A stretch of DNA of 6,685 nucleotides, from assembly GCA_023415075.1 (NCBI GenBank), contig JAEZLU010000195.1:1-6685 (forward strand), in the 5' to 3' direction. Position numbers and translations under genes: made by a program. Positions 1 to 5,842 of this stretch are shown here, in pieces. The notes under the pieces were generated by a model. It ran no database searches. It was not told where the DNA came from and saw only the letters and a program-made list of their open reading frames with translations. This DNA comes from Bacillota bacterium (lineage in GTDB: Bacteria > Bacillota > Negativicutes > Sporomusales > UBA7701). How positions within the stretch are numbered: the first letter of the stretch is position 1; each line of letters begins with the position of its first letter.

Positions 1-74
1 GCAGCGCGGCCGGTTTTGGCCATCTCGGCCAGCACCTGTTCGACGATCAGGCGGATACTATCTTCCATCGCCAT
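1..74 (-). CDS. eutC: Ethanolamine ammonia-lyase small subunit, N-terminal fragment (cut by window edge)
   Basis: Only the first 24 codons are present: an ATG start, then a short amphipathic stretch (MAMEDSIRLIVEQVLAEMAK). EutC proteins typically begin with a short helix of this kind before a variable linker. The ATG lies 12 bases after the eutB stop. The run GGGGGAG, directly after that stop, serves as its ribosome-binding site, so translation is probably coupled to eutB. A second in-frame ATG two codons later is possible but closer than ideal to that site. By family knowledge EutC pairs with EutB in the cobalamin-dependent lyase, and its N-terminus helps target the enzyme to the microcompartment. 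The call rests mainly on position after eutB, because too little of the protein is visible for a domain match. Confidence 0.85.
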   Translation of the reverse strand, partial: MAMEDSIRLIVEQVLAEMAKTGRA

Positions 75-86
75 GGTTTCTCCCCC

Positions 87-1451
87 TCAGCGCGTGAAAA
101 TCGTGGCATCGCCGGCACGGGCGGTCAGCTTGCCGTTTTCGTAAATCCCCATCTTCACAAGCCAGGCCTCGAACTCGGGCAGCGGCCGCAGGCCGAATAC
201 CTCGCGCAGGGCGGGGATATCGTGGAAACTGGTGCATTGATAGTTGAGCATGACGTCGTCGCCCATCGGGATACCCATGAAGTAGGTGCAGCCGGCGGCT
301 GTCAGCAGGACGGCCAGGTTCTCGATATCGTTCTGGTCGGCCTTCATGTGGTTTGTGTAGCAGGCGTCAACCCCCATCGGCAGGCCGGTCAGTTTGCCCA
401 TGAAGTGGTCTTCGAGGCCGGCCCGCGTAACCTGGCGGGTGTCGTACAGATACTCGGGGCCGATGAAGCCGACCACCGTGTTGACGAGAAAGGGCTTGTA
501 ATGGCGGGCCAGGCCGTAGCAGCGGGCTTCGAGGGTCACCTGGTCGGCGCCGTTATGGGCCTCGGCCGACAACTCAGACCCCTGGCCGGTTTCAAAGTAC
601 ATGACGTTGGGGCCTGTGGCCAGCCCTTCCCGGAGGGCGGCGTGATAGGCTTCGTCGAGAATGGCGGCGTCGATGCCGAAGGCCTTGTTGCCGGCCTCGG
701 TGCCGGCGATCGACTGGAAGAACAGATGGATGGGGGCGCCCTTCTGCAGCGCTTTGAGCTGGGTGGTAATATGGGCCAGCACGCATATCTGGGTGGGCAC
801 CTGCCACTCCTCGACAAACCCGTGCAGCGTCTCCAGGCTGCGGATAACCGCCGGCAGCGTGTCGTCCACCGGGTTGAGGCCGATGACGGCGTCACCGACC
901 CCGTAGGACAGGCCTTCGCGCACGCTGGCCAGAATGCCTTCGGTGTTGTCGGTCGGATGGTTGGGCTGGAGCCTGGCTGCCAGGCGGCCGCACTGGCCGA
1001 TGGTGGTGTTGCAGTGAGCCAGGTTCTTGATCTTCGCGGCCGCGAGCACCAGGTCGAGGTTGCTCATCAGCTTGGTCACCCCGGCCACCATCTCGGCCGT
1101 CAGGCCGCGGCTGAGGCGCTGCAAATCATCATTGGTGGTCTCGGTTTTCAGGATGTACTCCCGCAGTTCGGCCACCGTCCAGTTCTTGTGGGCCCGGTAG
1201 ATGGCCTCGTTGAGGTCGCCGTCGATGATCCGGGTAACCTCGTCCTGCTCGGGCGGCACGACCGGGTTGTTCCGGAGGTCGGCCAGCGTCAGTTCGGCCA
1301 GCACCCGCTTGGCGGCGATGCGTTCGGCGGAGTTGGCGGCGGCGATGCCGGCCAGCACGTCGCCCGATTTTATCTCATTGGCTTTGCTCAGCACTTCTTT
1401 GACATCTTTGAAACAAAAGGTCTGTCCAAAGAGGAGCGTTTTTAGCTTCAC
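87..1451 (-). CDS. eutB: Ethanolamine ammonia-lyase large (catalytic) subunit EutB
   Basis: EutB is the catalytic TIM-barrel subunit of the adenosylcobalamin-dependent lyase that turns ethanolamine into acetaldehyde and ammonia inside the eut microcompartment. The 454-residue product aligns with my recollection of E. coli EutB (453 residues) essentially without gaps. The residues known for substrate binding and catalysis fall at the same numbers: Arg160, Gln162, Asn193, Glu287 and Asp362. Diagnostic stretches include NTTIG (148-152), ARLQPN (159-164), YFETGQGS (285-292), NTVVGFIGPEYLY (324-336) and LEDHFMGKL (346-354). The start is a GTG (residues read MKLKTLLFGQTF), with GAAGGG ten bases upstream. 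The frame stays open a further 207 codons upstream, but those overlap eutA and look like no protein, so they are excluded. The gene follows eutA after 50 bases and precedes eutC by 12. Confidence 0.97.
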   Translation of the reverse strand: MKLKTLLFGQTFCFKDVKEVLSKANEIKSGDVLAGIAAANSAERIAAKRVLAELTLADLRNNPVVPPEQDEVTRIIDGDLNEAIYRAHKNWTVAELREYILKTETTNDDLQRLSRGLTAEMVAGVTKLMSNLDLVLAAAKIKNLAHCNTTIGQCGRLAARLQPNHPTDNTEGILASVREGLSYGVGDAVIGLNPVDDTLPAVIRSLETLHGFVEEWQVPTQICVLAHITTQLKALQKGAPIHLFFQSIAGTEAGNKAFGIDAAILDEAYHAALREGLATGPNVMYFETGQGSELSAEAHNGADQVTLEARCYGLARHYKPFLVNTVVGFIGPEYLYDTRQVTRAGLEDHFMGKLTGLPMGVDACYTNHMKADQNDIENLAVLLTAAGCTYFMGIPMGDDVMLNYQCTSFHDIPALREVFGLRPLPEFEAWLVKMGIYENGKLTARAGDATIFTR

Positions 1452-1479
1452 GCTTTCACTACCCTTCGCTGTGTACCTT

Positions 1480-1498
1480 GCCGGCGATGTCCGCCGGC
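1480..1498 (-). promoter_or_regulatory. Perfect 7-bp hairpin between eutA and eutB
   Basis: In the eutA-eutB gap the minus strand reads GCCGGCG-GACAT-CGCCGGC, a perfect seven-pair stem with a five-base loop, starting three bases after the eutA stop codon. On the transcribed strand it is not followed by a U tract, so it does not look like a terminator for these genes. It more likely marks an mRNA stability or processing point, or tunes eutB translation. It lies upstream of the eutB ribosome-binding site and does not cover it. On the plus strand the same hairpin is followed by five T, but no plus-strand gene runs into it. Confidence 0.5.
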
Positions 1499-1501
1499 TT
1501 T

Positions 1502-2926
1502 TTAGCGCGCAAATACGAGGGTTTTGACGATAACCGGCACCGCTTCCGCGTGGGGCAGCGGCCTGGCGATATCGAGGAAGTCGCCGAGCTGGAGCCCGAT
1601 GCCGTCGAGGCACACCAGTTCCTCGCCCGGCAGCTGCCGCAGCAGGCACTGGCCGAGTACTTTGCCGATGTCCTGCTGGGCGACAACCACCTTGGGCCGG
1701 CCGGTAATTTCCTTGAGTTCGGACGCCAGCCGTTTGGCCAGGGCCGTGATTGTCGTAAAGTCGGTGTCGGCCAGCGGCGGCACCACCAGGGCCACCGTCC
1801 GGTAAAGGGAGGCGCTGAATCCGCCGGCGGCCTTCAGCCAAGTCCAGCTGCCGTCCGGCCGCTCCTCCGGATAAACTGCGGGGACGTTCCTGAGCGGCAG
1901 GGCGTGGGCACTCACGGTGACGGTCGAGCCGGACACGTTGACGGTGTGGCTGCCGGCCCCCAGGACGGTGGCGTGGAGCGTTTCCGCCCCCTGCAGCACC
2001 TCTAGGTTCCTGTATGCCCGGCCGCGGCGGTAAGCCTCGGCGAGCAGCGGGCCGACGTCGCCGTGGACCCACCAGTCGCTGAGGCCGGGCTGATAGATAT
2101 AGCCGGCCACGCCGCCAGAATAGACGATGCCGTCCGCCGGCCCGCCGGGCAGGTCGTTGCCCATCAAGAGAGCTGCAGCCGCCGGGTCGGTCGATTCACC
2201 GAACAGAACCCGGTCAACCAAGTCCGCCATATAGTCCAGGCACTCGCATATGCCGGCCAGTTCCCCGGCCGCGTCGGCGGCGGGGAAAAGCGGCTTGCCC
2301 CGCCGTTTGCCGACAATATCGGCGACGAGCTGGGCCGGCGGCGAGATATAGCTAAGGCGACGGCTGAGGGGATCGACCTCAAACAGGCGGCCGCCGACGT
2401 TGACGCAGGCCGTGCCCAGGCAGCGGCCGCGCTCGAAGCAGGCGATATTCGAGGTCCCGCCGCCGATGTCGATGTTGACGACGCGGGCCCGCAGCCGGCG
2501 CGACAATTCCTCGGCCCCCGAGCCCTTGCCGGCGATGACGCTTTCCATTGCCGGACCGGCGGTGGCCACCACGAAGTCGCCGGCGTATTCGGCGAGGGCG
2601 TGGATGATCTCGGCGGCATTGTCTTTCTTGGCAGCCTCGCCGGTGATGATGATCGCCCCGGTGTCTATGTCGGCCGGACCGATGCCGGCGGCGGCGTACT
2701 CGCGGGCGATCAGTTGGCGGAGGGCCCCGCCGTCCACCCGCTGGCGGTCGACAAACGGCGTAAAATAGACGTTGCCCAGATAAACGACGCATTTATGGGT
2801 TATTTCAATTTTCGGGATCTGCGAACCGGGCATGACGTTGACCAGCGACAGCCGCGACAGCACCAACTGGGTTGTCGTCGTGCCGATATCGATACCCACG
2901 CTGGTCAGCGTCAGTTCCTTGGCCAT
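1502..2926 (-). CDS. eutA: Ethanolamine ammonia-lyase reactivating factor EutA
   Basis: EutA is an ATP-dependent chaperone that releases damaged cobalamin from ethanolamine ammonia-lyase so that fresh adenosylcobalamin can bind. The 474-residue product is close to the family length (about 470). It carries the nucleotide-binding elements of the Hsp70/actin ATPase fold: phosphate-1 motif GIDIGTTTTQL at residues 11-21, phosphate-2 motif NIDIGGGTSNIA at 151-162, and an adenosine-type motif DGIVYSGGVAGYIY at 265-278. The ATG start is two bases after the eutM stop, with only a modest purine-rich site (GGGA) upstream, so its translation probably depends on ribosomes finishing eutM. The gene sits directly before eutB, its client. 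No frameshift or missing motif is visible. Confidence 0.95.
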   Translation of the reverse strand: MAKELTLTSVGIDIGTTTTQLVLSRLSLVNVMPGSQIPKIEITHKCVVYLGNVYFTPFVDRQRVDGGALRQLIAREYAAAGIGPADIDTGAIIITGEAAKKDNAAEIIHALAEYAGDFVVATAGPAMESVIAGKGSGAEELSRRLRARVVNIDIGGGTSNIACFERGRCLGTACVNVGGRLFEVDPLSRRLSYISPPAQLVADIVGKRRGKPLFPAADAAGELAGICECLDYMADLVDRVLFGESTDPAAAALLMGNDLPGGPADGIVYSGGVAGYIYQPGLSDWWVHGDVGPLLAEAYRRGRAYRNLEVLQGAETLHATVLGAGSHTVNVSGSTVTVSAHALPLRNVPAVYPEERPDGSWTWLKAAGGFSASLYRTVALVVPPLADTDFTTITALAKRLASELKEITGRPKVVVAQQDIGKVLGQCLLRQLPGEELVCLDGIGLQLGDFLDIARPLPHAEAVPVIVKTLVFAR

Positions 2927-2928
2927 GA

Positions 2929-3264
2929 CTATTTCCCGTCGGCGGTTTTCCCCGGACGGGTCGCCGGTTTTTCGGACCTCAGGACCGGCAGGATGGCCTC
3001 GAGGTCGGGATGGGGCCGGGGAATGACGTGGCAGCTCATCAGTTCGCCCACCCGCGAGGCCGCCGCCGCGCCGGCGTCGACCGACGCCTTGACGGCGCCG
3101 ACATCGCCGCGGACCATGACGGTAACCAGGGCGCCGCCCACCTTGACCTTGCCGATGAGGGTGACGTTGGCCGCTTTCACCATGGCGTCGGCCGCCTCGA
3201 TGGCACCGACCACCCCTTTTGTCTCAACCATACCCAAAGCAATGAGGTTTTCTCTTTCAGCCAT
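2929..3264 (-). CDS. eutM: Bacterial microcompartment hexameric shell protein, EutM type
   Basis: This is a 111-residue single BMC-domain protein, expected to form flat hexamers that tile the facets of the ethanolamine microcompartment shell. The core (about residues 7-94) follows E. coli EutM closely: ALGMVETKG (9-17), AADAMVKAANV (24-34), TVMVRGDVGAVKA (48-60), DAGAAAASRVGEL (63-75) and HVIPRPH (79-85). The pore loop is KVGGA at residues 41-45. A six-residue N-terminal tag and a hydrophilic tail of about 17 residues rich in Lys, Arg, Pro and Thr extend the usual length. The tail may lie on one shell face. The start follows AGAGAGGAG with eight bases of spacing. The gene begins 34 bases after the permease stop and ends two bases before eutA. 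PduA-type is the alternative name, but context favours EutM. Confidence 0.93.
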   Translation of the reverse strand: MAERENLIALGMVETKGVVGAIEAADAMVKAANVTLIGKVKVGGALVTVMVRGDVGAVKASVDAGAAAASRVGELMSCHVIPRPHPDLEAILPVLRSEKPATRPGKTADGK

Positions 3265-3298
3265 GCTGATTTCTCCTCTCTCTTAAACGAGTTTCCGG

Positions 3299-4699
3299 TT
3301 ATTGTTTGTCCAGTTCGTCGAGAACGCCGAATTCTTCCTCAAAGGGACGGATACGCTTGTTGCCCCAGACGAAGTAATAGGCTATCGCCACGGCGTATAC
3401 CAGGGCCACCCACTTGAGGACCTCCAGCGAAGTGTTGACCATGCTGTACAGGCAGAATACCGCCATAATGAAGCTGATGGCCGGCACGATCGGGTAAGTG
3501 ACCTTGAAGGGCCGCTTCAGCCCGGGCTCCTTGGCCCGCAGGACGAACAGGCTGACGAGGCTGAGCAGGTACATGATAACCGAGCCGTACACCGAGATGG
3601 TGATGACGATGTCGGTCAGGCCGGTCATAGCCGTCCCCAGGCCGACCAGACCCGGCAGCAGCAGGGCCCATACCGGGGTGTGGTGCTTGGGATGGACGTA
3701 GGCCAGGAACTTCGGCAGGTAGCCGGTGCGGGCCATCGCGTACGTCTGGCGGGAGTAGCCGACGATTATCCCGTGGAGGGAAGCGATCAGGCCGAAAAGG
3801 CCGATGAAGTTGATAAGGAGGACGCCCCAGGAAGCTTCCCCGTAGACGGCGGTCAGCGCCATCGGCAGCGGAAAGTCGACTTCCTTGACAAGGTTGTAGT
3901 CGGCGATGCCGGCGGTCAGGAAAAGGGTCGAAAAGGCCATAACCAGCAGTGTGCCCATGCCGCTCAGAAAGCCGGTGGAAATATCCTTCTGGGGGTTGAC
4001 CATTTCCTCGGCGGCCATGGCGCCGCCCTCGATGGCCAGGTAGAACCAGATGGCGAAAGGCACGGCGGCCATGATGCCGTCGTAGCCGTTCGGCAGCAGC
4101 GGTTCCTGCATGACCTTGCCGATATCGAAGTGGGGCAGGGCCAGACCCCAGTAGATGACGAGGCCGACGAGGGCGACGATGGTGACTACCAGTTCGAAGG
4201 TGGCCGACGTCTTGATGCCCCAATAATTGATGAGGATGAAGAACAGGAAGGCGACCACGGTGGCCGTCATGGCCGGGATGGAAGGAACGACGTTATGGAT
4301 GTAGCCGCCTACCGCCAGGGCGATGGCCGGCGGCGCGAACACGAACTCGATCAGGCAGCTGACGCCGTTGATGTAGCCCCAGAACTTGCCGAGAGCCCGC
4401 CTGGCGTAAGCCGAGGGGCCGCCGGCATGAGGTATGGCGGTGGCCAGCTCCGAATACGAGAGAATGAATGTTATGTAAAATATCGTAACAGGTATCAGGG
4501 CGATGGCCAGACCGATGGGACCGCCGGCCCCGAAGCCGTAGCTCCAGCCGAAATAGTTGCCGGAGATAACCAGACCGACCGCCAGGGCCCACAAATGAAT
4601 AGGCCGCAGCACCCGCACCAGATGGGGACTCTCGCCGTTTGCCGGCACGGTCGGCTGGCCGTCAATCTTTTTGGTAACCATCAAATCGTCAGAACTCAT
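3299..4699 (-). CDS. eat: Ethanolamine permease, APC superfamily (Eat type)
   Basis: A 466-residue polytopic membrane protein of the amino acid-polyamine-organocation superfamily, matching the ethanolamine permease family. It is expected to import ethanolamine across the cytoplasmic membrane. I count about twelve hydrophobic segments between residues 35 and 445. Recognisable elements are the first-helix glycine-rich stretch GNYFGWSYGFGAGG (47-60), SELATAIPHAGGPSAYARRALG (83-104), the helix-6 region YLAIEGG with EEMVNPQKDI (220-240), SRQTYAMARTGYLPK (316-330) and HHTPVWAL (339-346). The first 30 residues are hydrophilic and cytoplasmic, with no signal peptide. The start has an excellent site, AAAGGAGG, nine bases upstream. 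It is the first gene after the tandem terminator region, so its transcription is probably gated there. Many Bacillota eut loci carry EutH instead; this is an unrelated transporter for the same substrate. Confidence 0.93.
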   Translation of the reverse strand: MSSDDLMVTKKIDGQPTVPANGESPHLVRVLRPIHLWALAVGLVISGNYFGWSYGFGAGGPIGLAIALIPVTIFYITFILSYSELATAIPHAGGPSAYARRALGKFWGYINGVSCLIEFVFAPPAIALAVGGYIHNVVPSIPAMTATVVAFLFFILINYWGIKTSATFELVVTIVALVGLVIYWGLALPHFDIGKVMQEPLLPNGYDGIMAAVPFAIWFYLAIEGGAMAAEEMVNPQKDISTGFLSGMGTLLVMAFSTLFLTAGIADYNLVKEVDFPLPMALTAVYGEASWGVLLINFIGLFGLIASLHGIIVGYSRQTYAMARTGYLPKFLAYVHPKHHTPVWALLLPGLVGLGTAMTGLTDIVITISVYGSVIMYLLSLVSLFVLRAKEPGLKRPFKVTYPIVPAISFIMAVFCLYSMVNTSLEVLKWVALVYAVAIAYYFVWGNKRIRPFEEEFGVLDELDKQ

Positions 4700-4708
4700 C
4701 GGGGAATT

Positions 4709-4716
4709 CCTCCTTT
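4709..4716 (-). promoter_or_regulatory. Strong ribosome-binding site of the permease gene
   Basis: The minus strand reads AAAGGAGG, nine bases before the permease ATG. It fixes the start at 4699 and shows that translation is set to be efficient once the upstream terminators are passed. Confidence 0.8.
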
Positions 4717-4786
4717 ATCATTGAAACTGTCACAGCTCATGGTCTACCTGCGGCCGGCCGGCGCCCCCCTTTCTGGAAAAAGGTCG

Positions 4787-4840
4787 AAAAAAACAAAAGC
4801 TCTTGATGACCGGTCACAAGCATGACGGTCATTGAAGAGC
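4787..4840 (-). terminator. Intrinsic terminator, proximal copy (B), before the permease gene
   Basis: On the transcribed strand the arms GCTCTT and AAGAGC pair (six pairs). An internal loop (CA against C) follows, then ATGACC with GGTCAT and GTCA with TGAC around the loop TGCTTG. The stem runs straight into TTTTGTTTTTTT. This is a strong factor-independent terminator lying about 90 bases before the permease start. Because it sits upstream of a gene of the same pathway and its 5' arm is shared with another hairpin, it is best read as a regulated attenuator rather than a plain operon end. Confidence 0.85.
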
Positions 4841-4850
4841 ACTGTTGCCC
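4837..4850 (-). promoter_or_regulatory. Candidate antiterminator hairpin, copy B
   Basis: The minus strand reads GGGC-AACAGT-GCTC, a four-pair stem (one G-U pair) closing a six-base loop. Its 3' arm GCTC is exactly the first four bases of terminator B's 5' arm, so the two structures exclude each other. Stabilising this hairpin would allow read-through into the permease gene. The loop matches that of copy A except for the last base, and the G-U pair replaces an A-U pair, which keeps the stem. I find no convincing partner hairpin directly upstream of this copy. Confidence 0.5.
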
Positions 4851-4861
4851 AATATTCCCTT

Positions 4862-4909
4862 AAAAAAACAAAAACCCTTCACGGCCGTGCTTGACTCCGG
4901 CCTGAAGAG
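4862..4909 (-). terminator. Intrinsic terminator, distal copy (A), after eutP
   Basis: On the transcribed strand CTCTTCA pairs with TGAAGGG (seven pairs, one G-U) and GGCCG with CGGCC, with one bulged G in the 3' arm and a ten-base loop. The stem is followed directly by TTTTTGTTTTTTT. It lies about 100 bases after the eutP stop. It may end part of the transcripts from cobT-eutS-eutP. Its shared 5' arm with the hexaloop hairpin just upstream suggests that termination here is conditional. Confidence 0.85.
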
Positions 4910-4937
4910 CGCTGTTGCTCACTATTACCTTATTAAC
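4907..4937 (-). promoter_or_regulatory. Candidate dual-hairpin ANTAR (EutV-like) RNA target, copy A
   Basis: Two small hairpins stand three bases apart on the transcribed strand: GTTA-ATAAGG-TAAT (one G-U pair), then GAGC-AACAGC-GCTC. Both have four-pair stems and six-base loops. The second overlaps the 5' arm of terminator A, so the two cannot coexist. This layout, with paired hexaloop hairpins and the second competing with a terminator, is known for RNAs bound by ANTAR-domain antiterminators such as EutV of ethanolamine loci. The published loop consensus, as I recall it, has A at position 1 and G at position 4. Here both loops share A at 1, A at 4 and G at 5, so the fit is partial. The upstream hairpin is AT-rich and weak. 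No eutV or eutW gene is in the window. Confidence 0.45.
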
Positions 4938-5006
4938 CTTTATACCCTCTTCGCCCTCGGCCGGAAAAATCCTGCAACCGTGGCGAAAATCGTCACAAAT
5001 CTTCCG

Positions 5007-5462
5007 TCAGCTTTTGGCGCCGTCGGCCGTCAGGGCCGCCAGCCGGCGGGTCAAACTGTCGACGCCGGCCCCGTCGAGGGCCGAAACCCGGTACAGCGGC
5101 CCCTTTAAACCGGCCAGCCGCAGATAATCTTCTGCCTTGGCCGGTGCGGCCTCGGCCCGATCGATCTTGGTAACGATACCGACGACCGGTTTGGTGAACA
5201 CGCTGGCGAAGTTCGGCGGATAGTAGGAACGGGAGCGGGTGGCGTCCTGGAGGGCCCAAACCTCAGCCGCCCGGTGGCTGGCGTCGATCAGCACATGGTA
5301 GTAGCGGGGTATCTCCAGATATTCGCCCGGGCAGTCGATGAACAAGTCGGAAAACTCCAGCACCTGGGTCTTCCGGTAGCTCAGCGCCTGCCGCTGCAGT
5401 TTCTGCTTCAGTGAAGTCTTGCCGGCGCCGATGCCGCCGATGAGCAGTATCTTGGCCGTCAA
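5007..5462 (-). CDS. eutP: EutP, P-loop GTPase-like protein of ethanolamine utilisation
   Basis: A 151-residue small Ras-like P-loop protein of the EutP/PduV family, close to the family length. Visible nucleotide-binding elements are Walker A GGIGAGKTS (9-17), a switch-II-like DCPGEY (43-48), the guanine-specificity motif TKID (98-101, a variant of NKxD) and SA at 127-128. The family stretch YYHVLIDASHRAAEVWALQD (54-73) is typical. EutP is described as an accessory of the eut system; acetate kinase activity has been reported for a relative and PduV has been linked to shell interactions, so the exact role stays open. The start codon is TTG, overlapping the eutS stop (TTGA) and preceded by GGAGGTGA with seven bases of spacing, which indicates translational coupling. 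It is the last gene before the terminator pair. Confidence 0.93.
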   Translation of the reverse strand: MTAKILLIGGIGAGKTSLKQKLQRQALSYRKTQVLEFSDLFIDCPGEYLEIPRYYHVLIDASHRAAEVWALQDATRSRSYYPPNFASVFTKPVVGIVTKIDRAEAAPAKAEDYLRLAGLKGPLYRVSALDGAGVDSLTRRLAALTADGAKS

Positions 5463-5800
5463 CTCCGCGTCACCTCCGCCGCCGTGAAGCCGAGGACACT
5501 CACCAGGGTGTTGACCGCCGCCCGGATGGCGGCCTCGACGTCGGCTACAGCGCCGGTGACCACCAGCGACCCGGTGAAACGGTCGACGAAGCCGATCTCG
5601 ACATTGCCGGCCTTGGCCGCCGAGTCGGCGGCGATGATGGCCGCCTCGCTCGGCGTGATCGTCATAATGCCGATGGCGCCCTGGGCGCCGAGGCCGAGGC
5701 GCTCGTGGAGGCCCCCCTGGGGATTGGGGATGATGTGGGCCATTGTCACCTGTTTGCCGGGAACATATTCCTGGATAACCCGCTGCTTCTCTGTCGCCAT
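5459..5800 (-). CDS. eutS: Bacterial microcompartment shell protein EutS
   Basis: A single BMC-domain, circularly permuted shell protein that forms bent hexamers, thought to sit at edges of the ethanolamine compartment. With the ATG start it has 113 residues against 111 in E. coli and begins in the same way: RVIQEYVPGKQVTMAH at residues 7-22. The core GAIGIMTITPSEAAIIAADSA (41-61) keeps the glycine equivalent to Gly39 of E. coli EutS, which allows the bend. GFVDRFTGSLVVTGAV follows. A GTG start four codons upstream (5812) is open in frame but has no spacing from the G-run. The ATG at 5800 has GGGGGGTGA eight bases upstream and is preferred. It follows cobT after 42 bases and overlaps eutP by four. 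Confidence 0.93.
   Translation of the reverse strand: MATEKQRVIQEYVPGKQVTMAHIIPNPQGGLHERLGLGAQGAIGIMTITPSEAAIIAADSAAKAGNVEIGFVDRFTGSLVVTGAVADVEAAIRAAVNTLVSVLGFTAAEVTRS
5470..5477 (-). promoter_or_regulatory. Strong ribosome-binding site fixing the TTG start of eutP
   Basis: GGAGGTGA on the minus strand, inside the eutS coding end and seven bases before the TTG. It is near-perfectly complementary to the 16S rRNA tail and decides in favour of the unusual start codon. Confidence 0.8.
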
Positions 5801-5808
5801 TTCCTTGT

Positions 5809-5817
5809 TCACCCCCC
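5809..5817 (-). promoter_or_regulatory. Ribosome-binding site deciding the eutS start
   Basis: GGGGGGTGA on the minus strand ends eight bases before the ATG at 5800. It contains the alternative GTG itself, which makes a start at that GTG unlikely. Confidence 0.6.
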
Positions 5818-5842
5818 TAAAAGGCTAATACCCGGTCACTTC

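Larger units (their letters stand above)
4787..4920 (-). repeat. Tandem pair of similar hairpin-terminator modules
   Basis: Two modules (4862-4920 and 4787-4850) share the block GCAACAGNGCTCTTCA at the front and a T-rich end with one interrupting G (TTTTTGTTTTTTT and TTTTGTTTTTTT). The hexaloop hairpins are offset by 70 bases. The middle parts, which form the upper terminator stems, differ in sequence yet both still pair. Keeping structure while sequence drifts suggests selection on the RNA rather than a recent chance duplication. Confidence 0.7.

Noticed and set aside
222..1445. Long open frame on the plus strand (407 codons) opposite eutB
   Set aside because: It mirrors eutB codon by codon in GC-rich DNA and has no recognisable protein features.
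1452..2072. 207-codon N-terminal extension of the eutB frame
   Set aside because: It overlaps eutA in another frame, is a low-complexity Arg/Pro/Gly stretch, and EutB homology begins exactly at the GTG at 1451.
2063..3286. Long open frame on the plus strand opposite eutA and eutM
   Set aside because: It spans two well-supported minus-strand genes and their junction. Its product looks like antisense translation of GC-rich DNA.
4768..4783. CCTTT-TTCCAG-AAAGG hairpin after terminator B
   Set aside because: It has a hexaloop, but the loop does not match the other two and it overlaps no terminator. It is probably incidental.
3302..4825. Plus-strand open frame of 507 codons opposite the permease
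   Set aside because: It is rich in Asp, Gly, His and Gln as expected for the complement of a membrane protein gene, with no domain seen.
4939..4944. TATAAA on the minus strand as a promoter -10 element upstream of the terminators
   Set aside because: No acceptable -35 hexamer lies 16-18 bases upstream. A promoter for the permease operon may exist here but cannot be supported.
4700..5006. Cobalamin riboswitch in the gap
   Set aside because: I see no B12-box-like conserved segment, and the gap is fully accounted for by two short hairpin-terminator modules.
4845..5108. Plus-strand small ORF of 87 codons in the intergenic gap
   Set aside because: It runs through the terminator arms and into eutP antisense, with no supporting ribosome-binding site or similarity.
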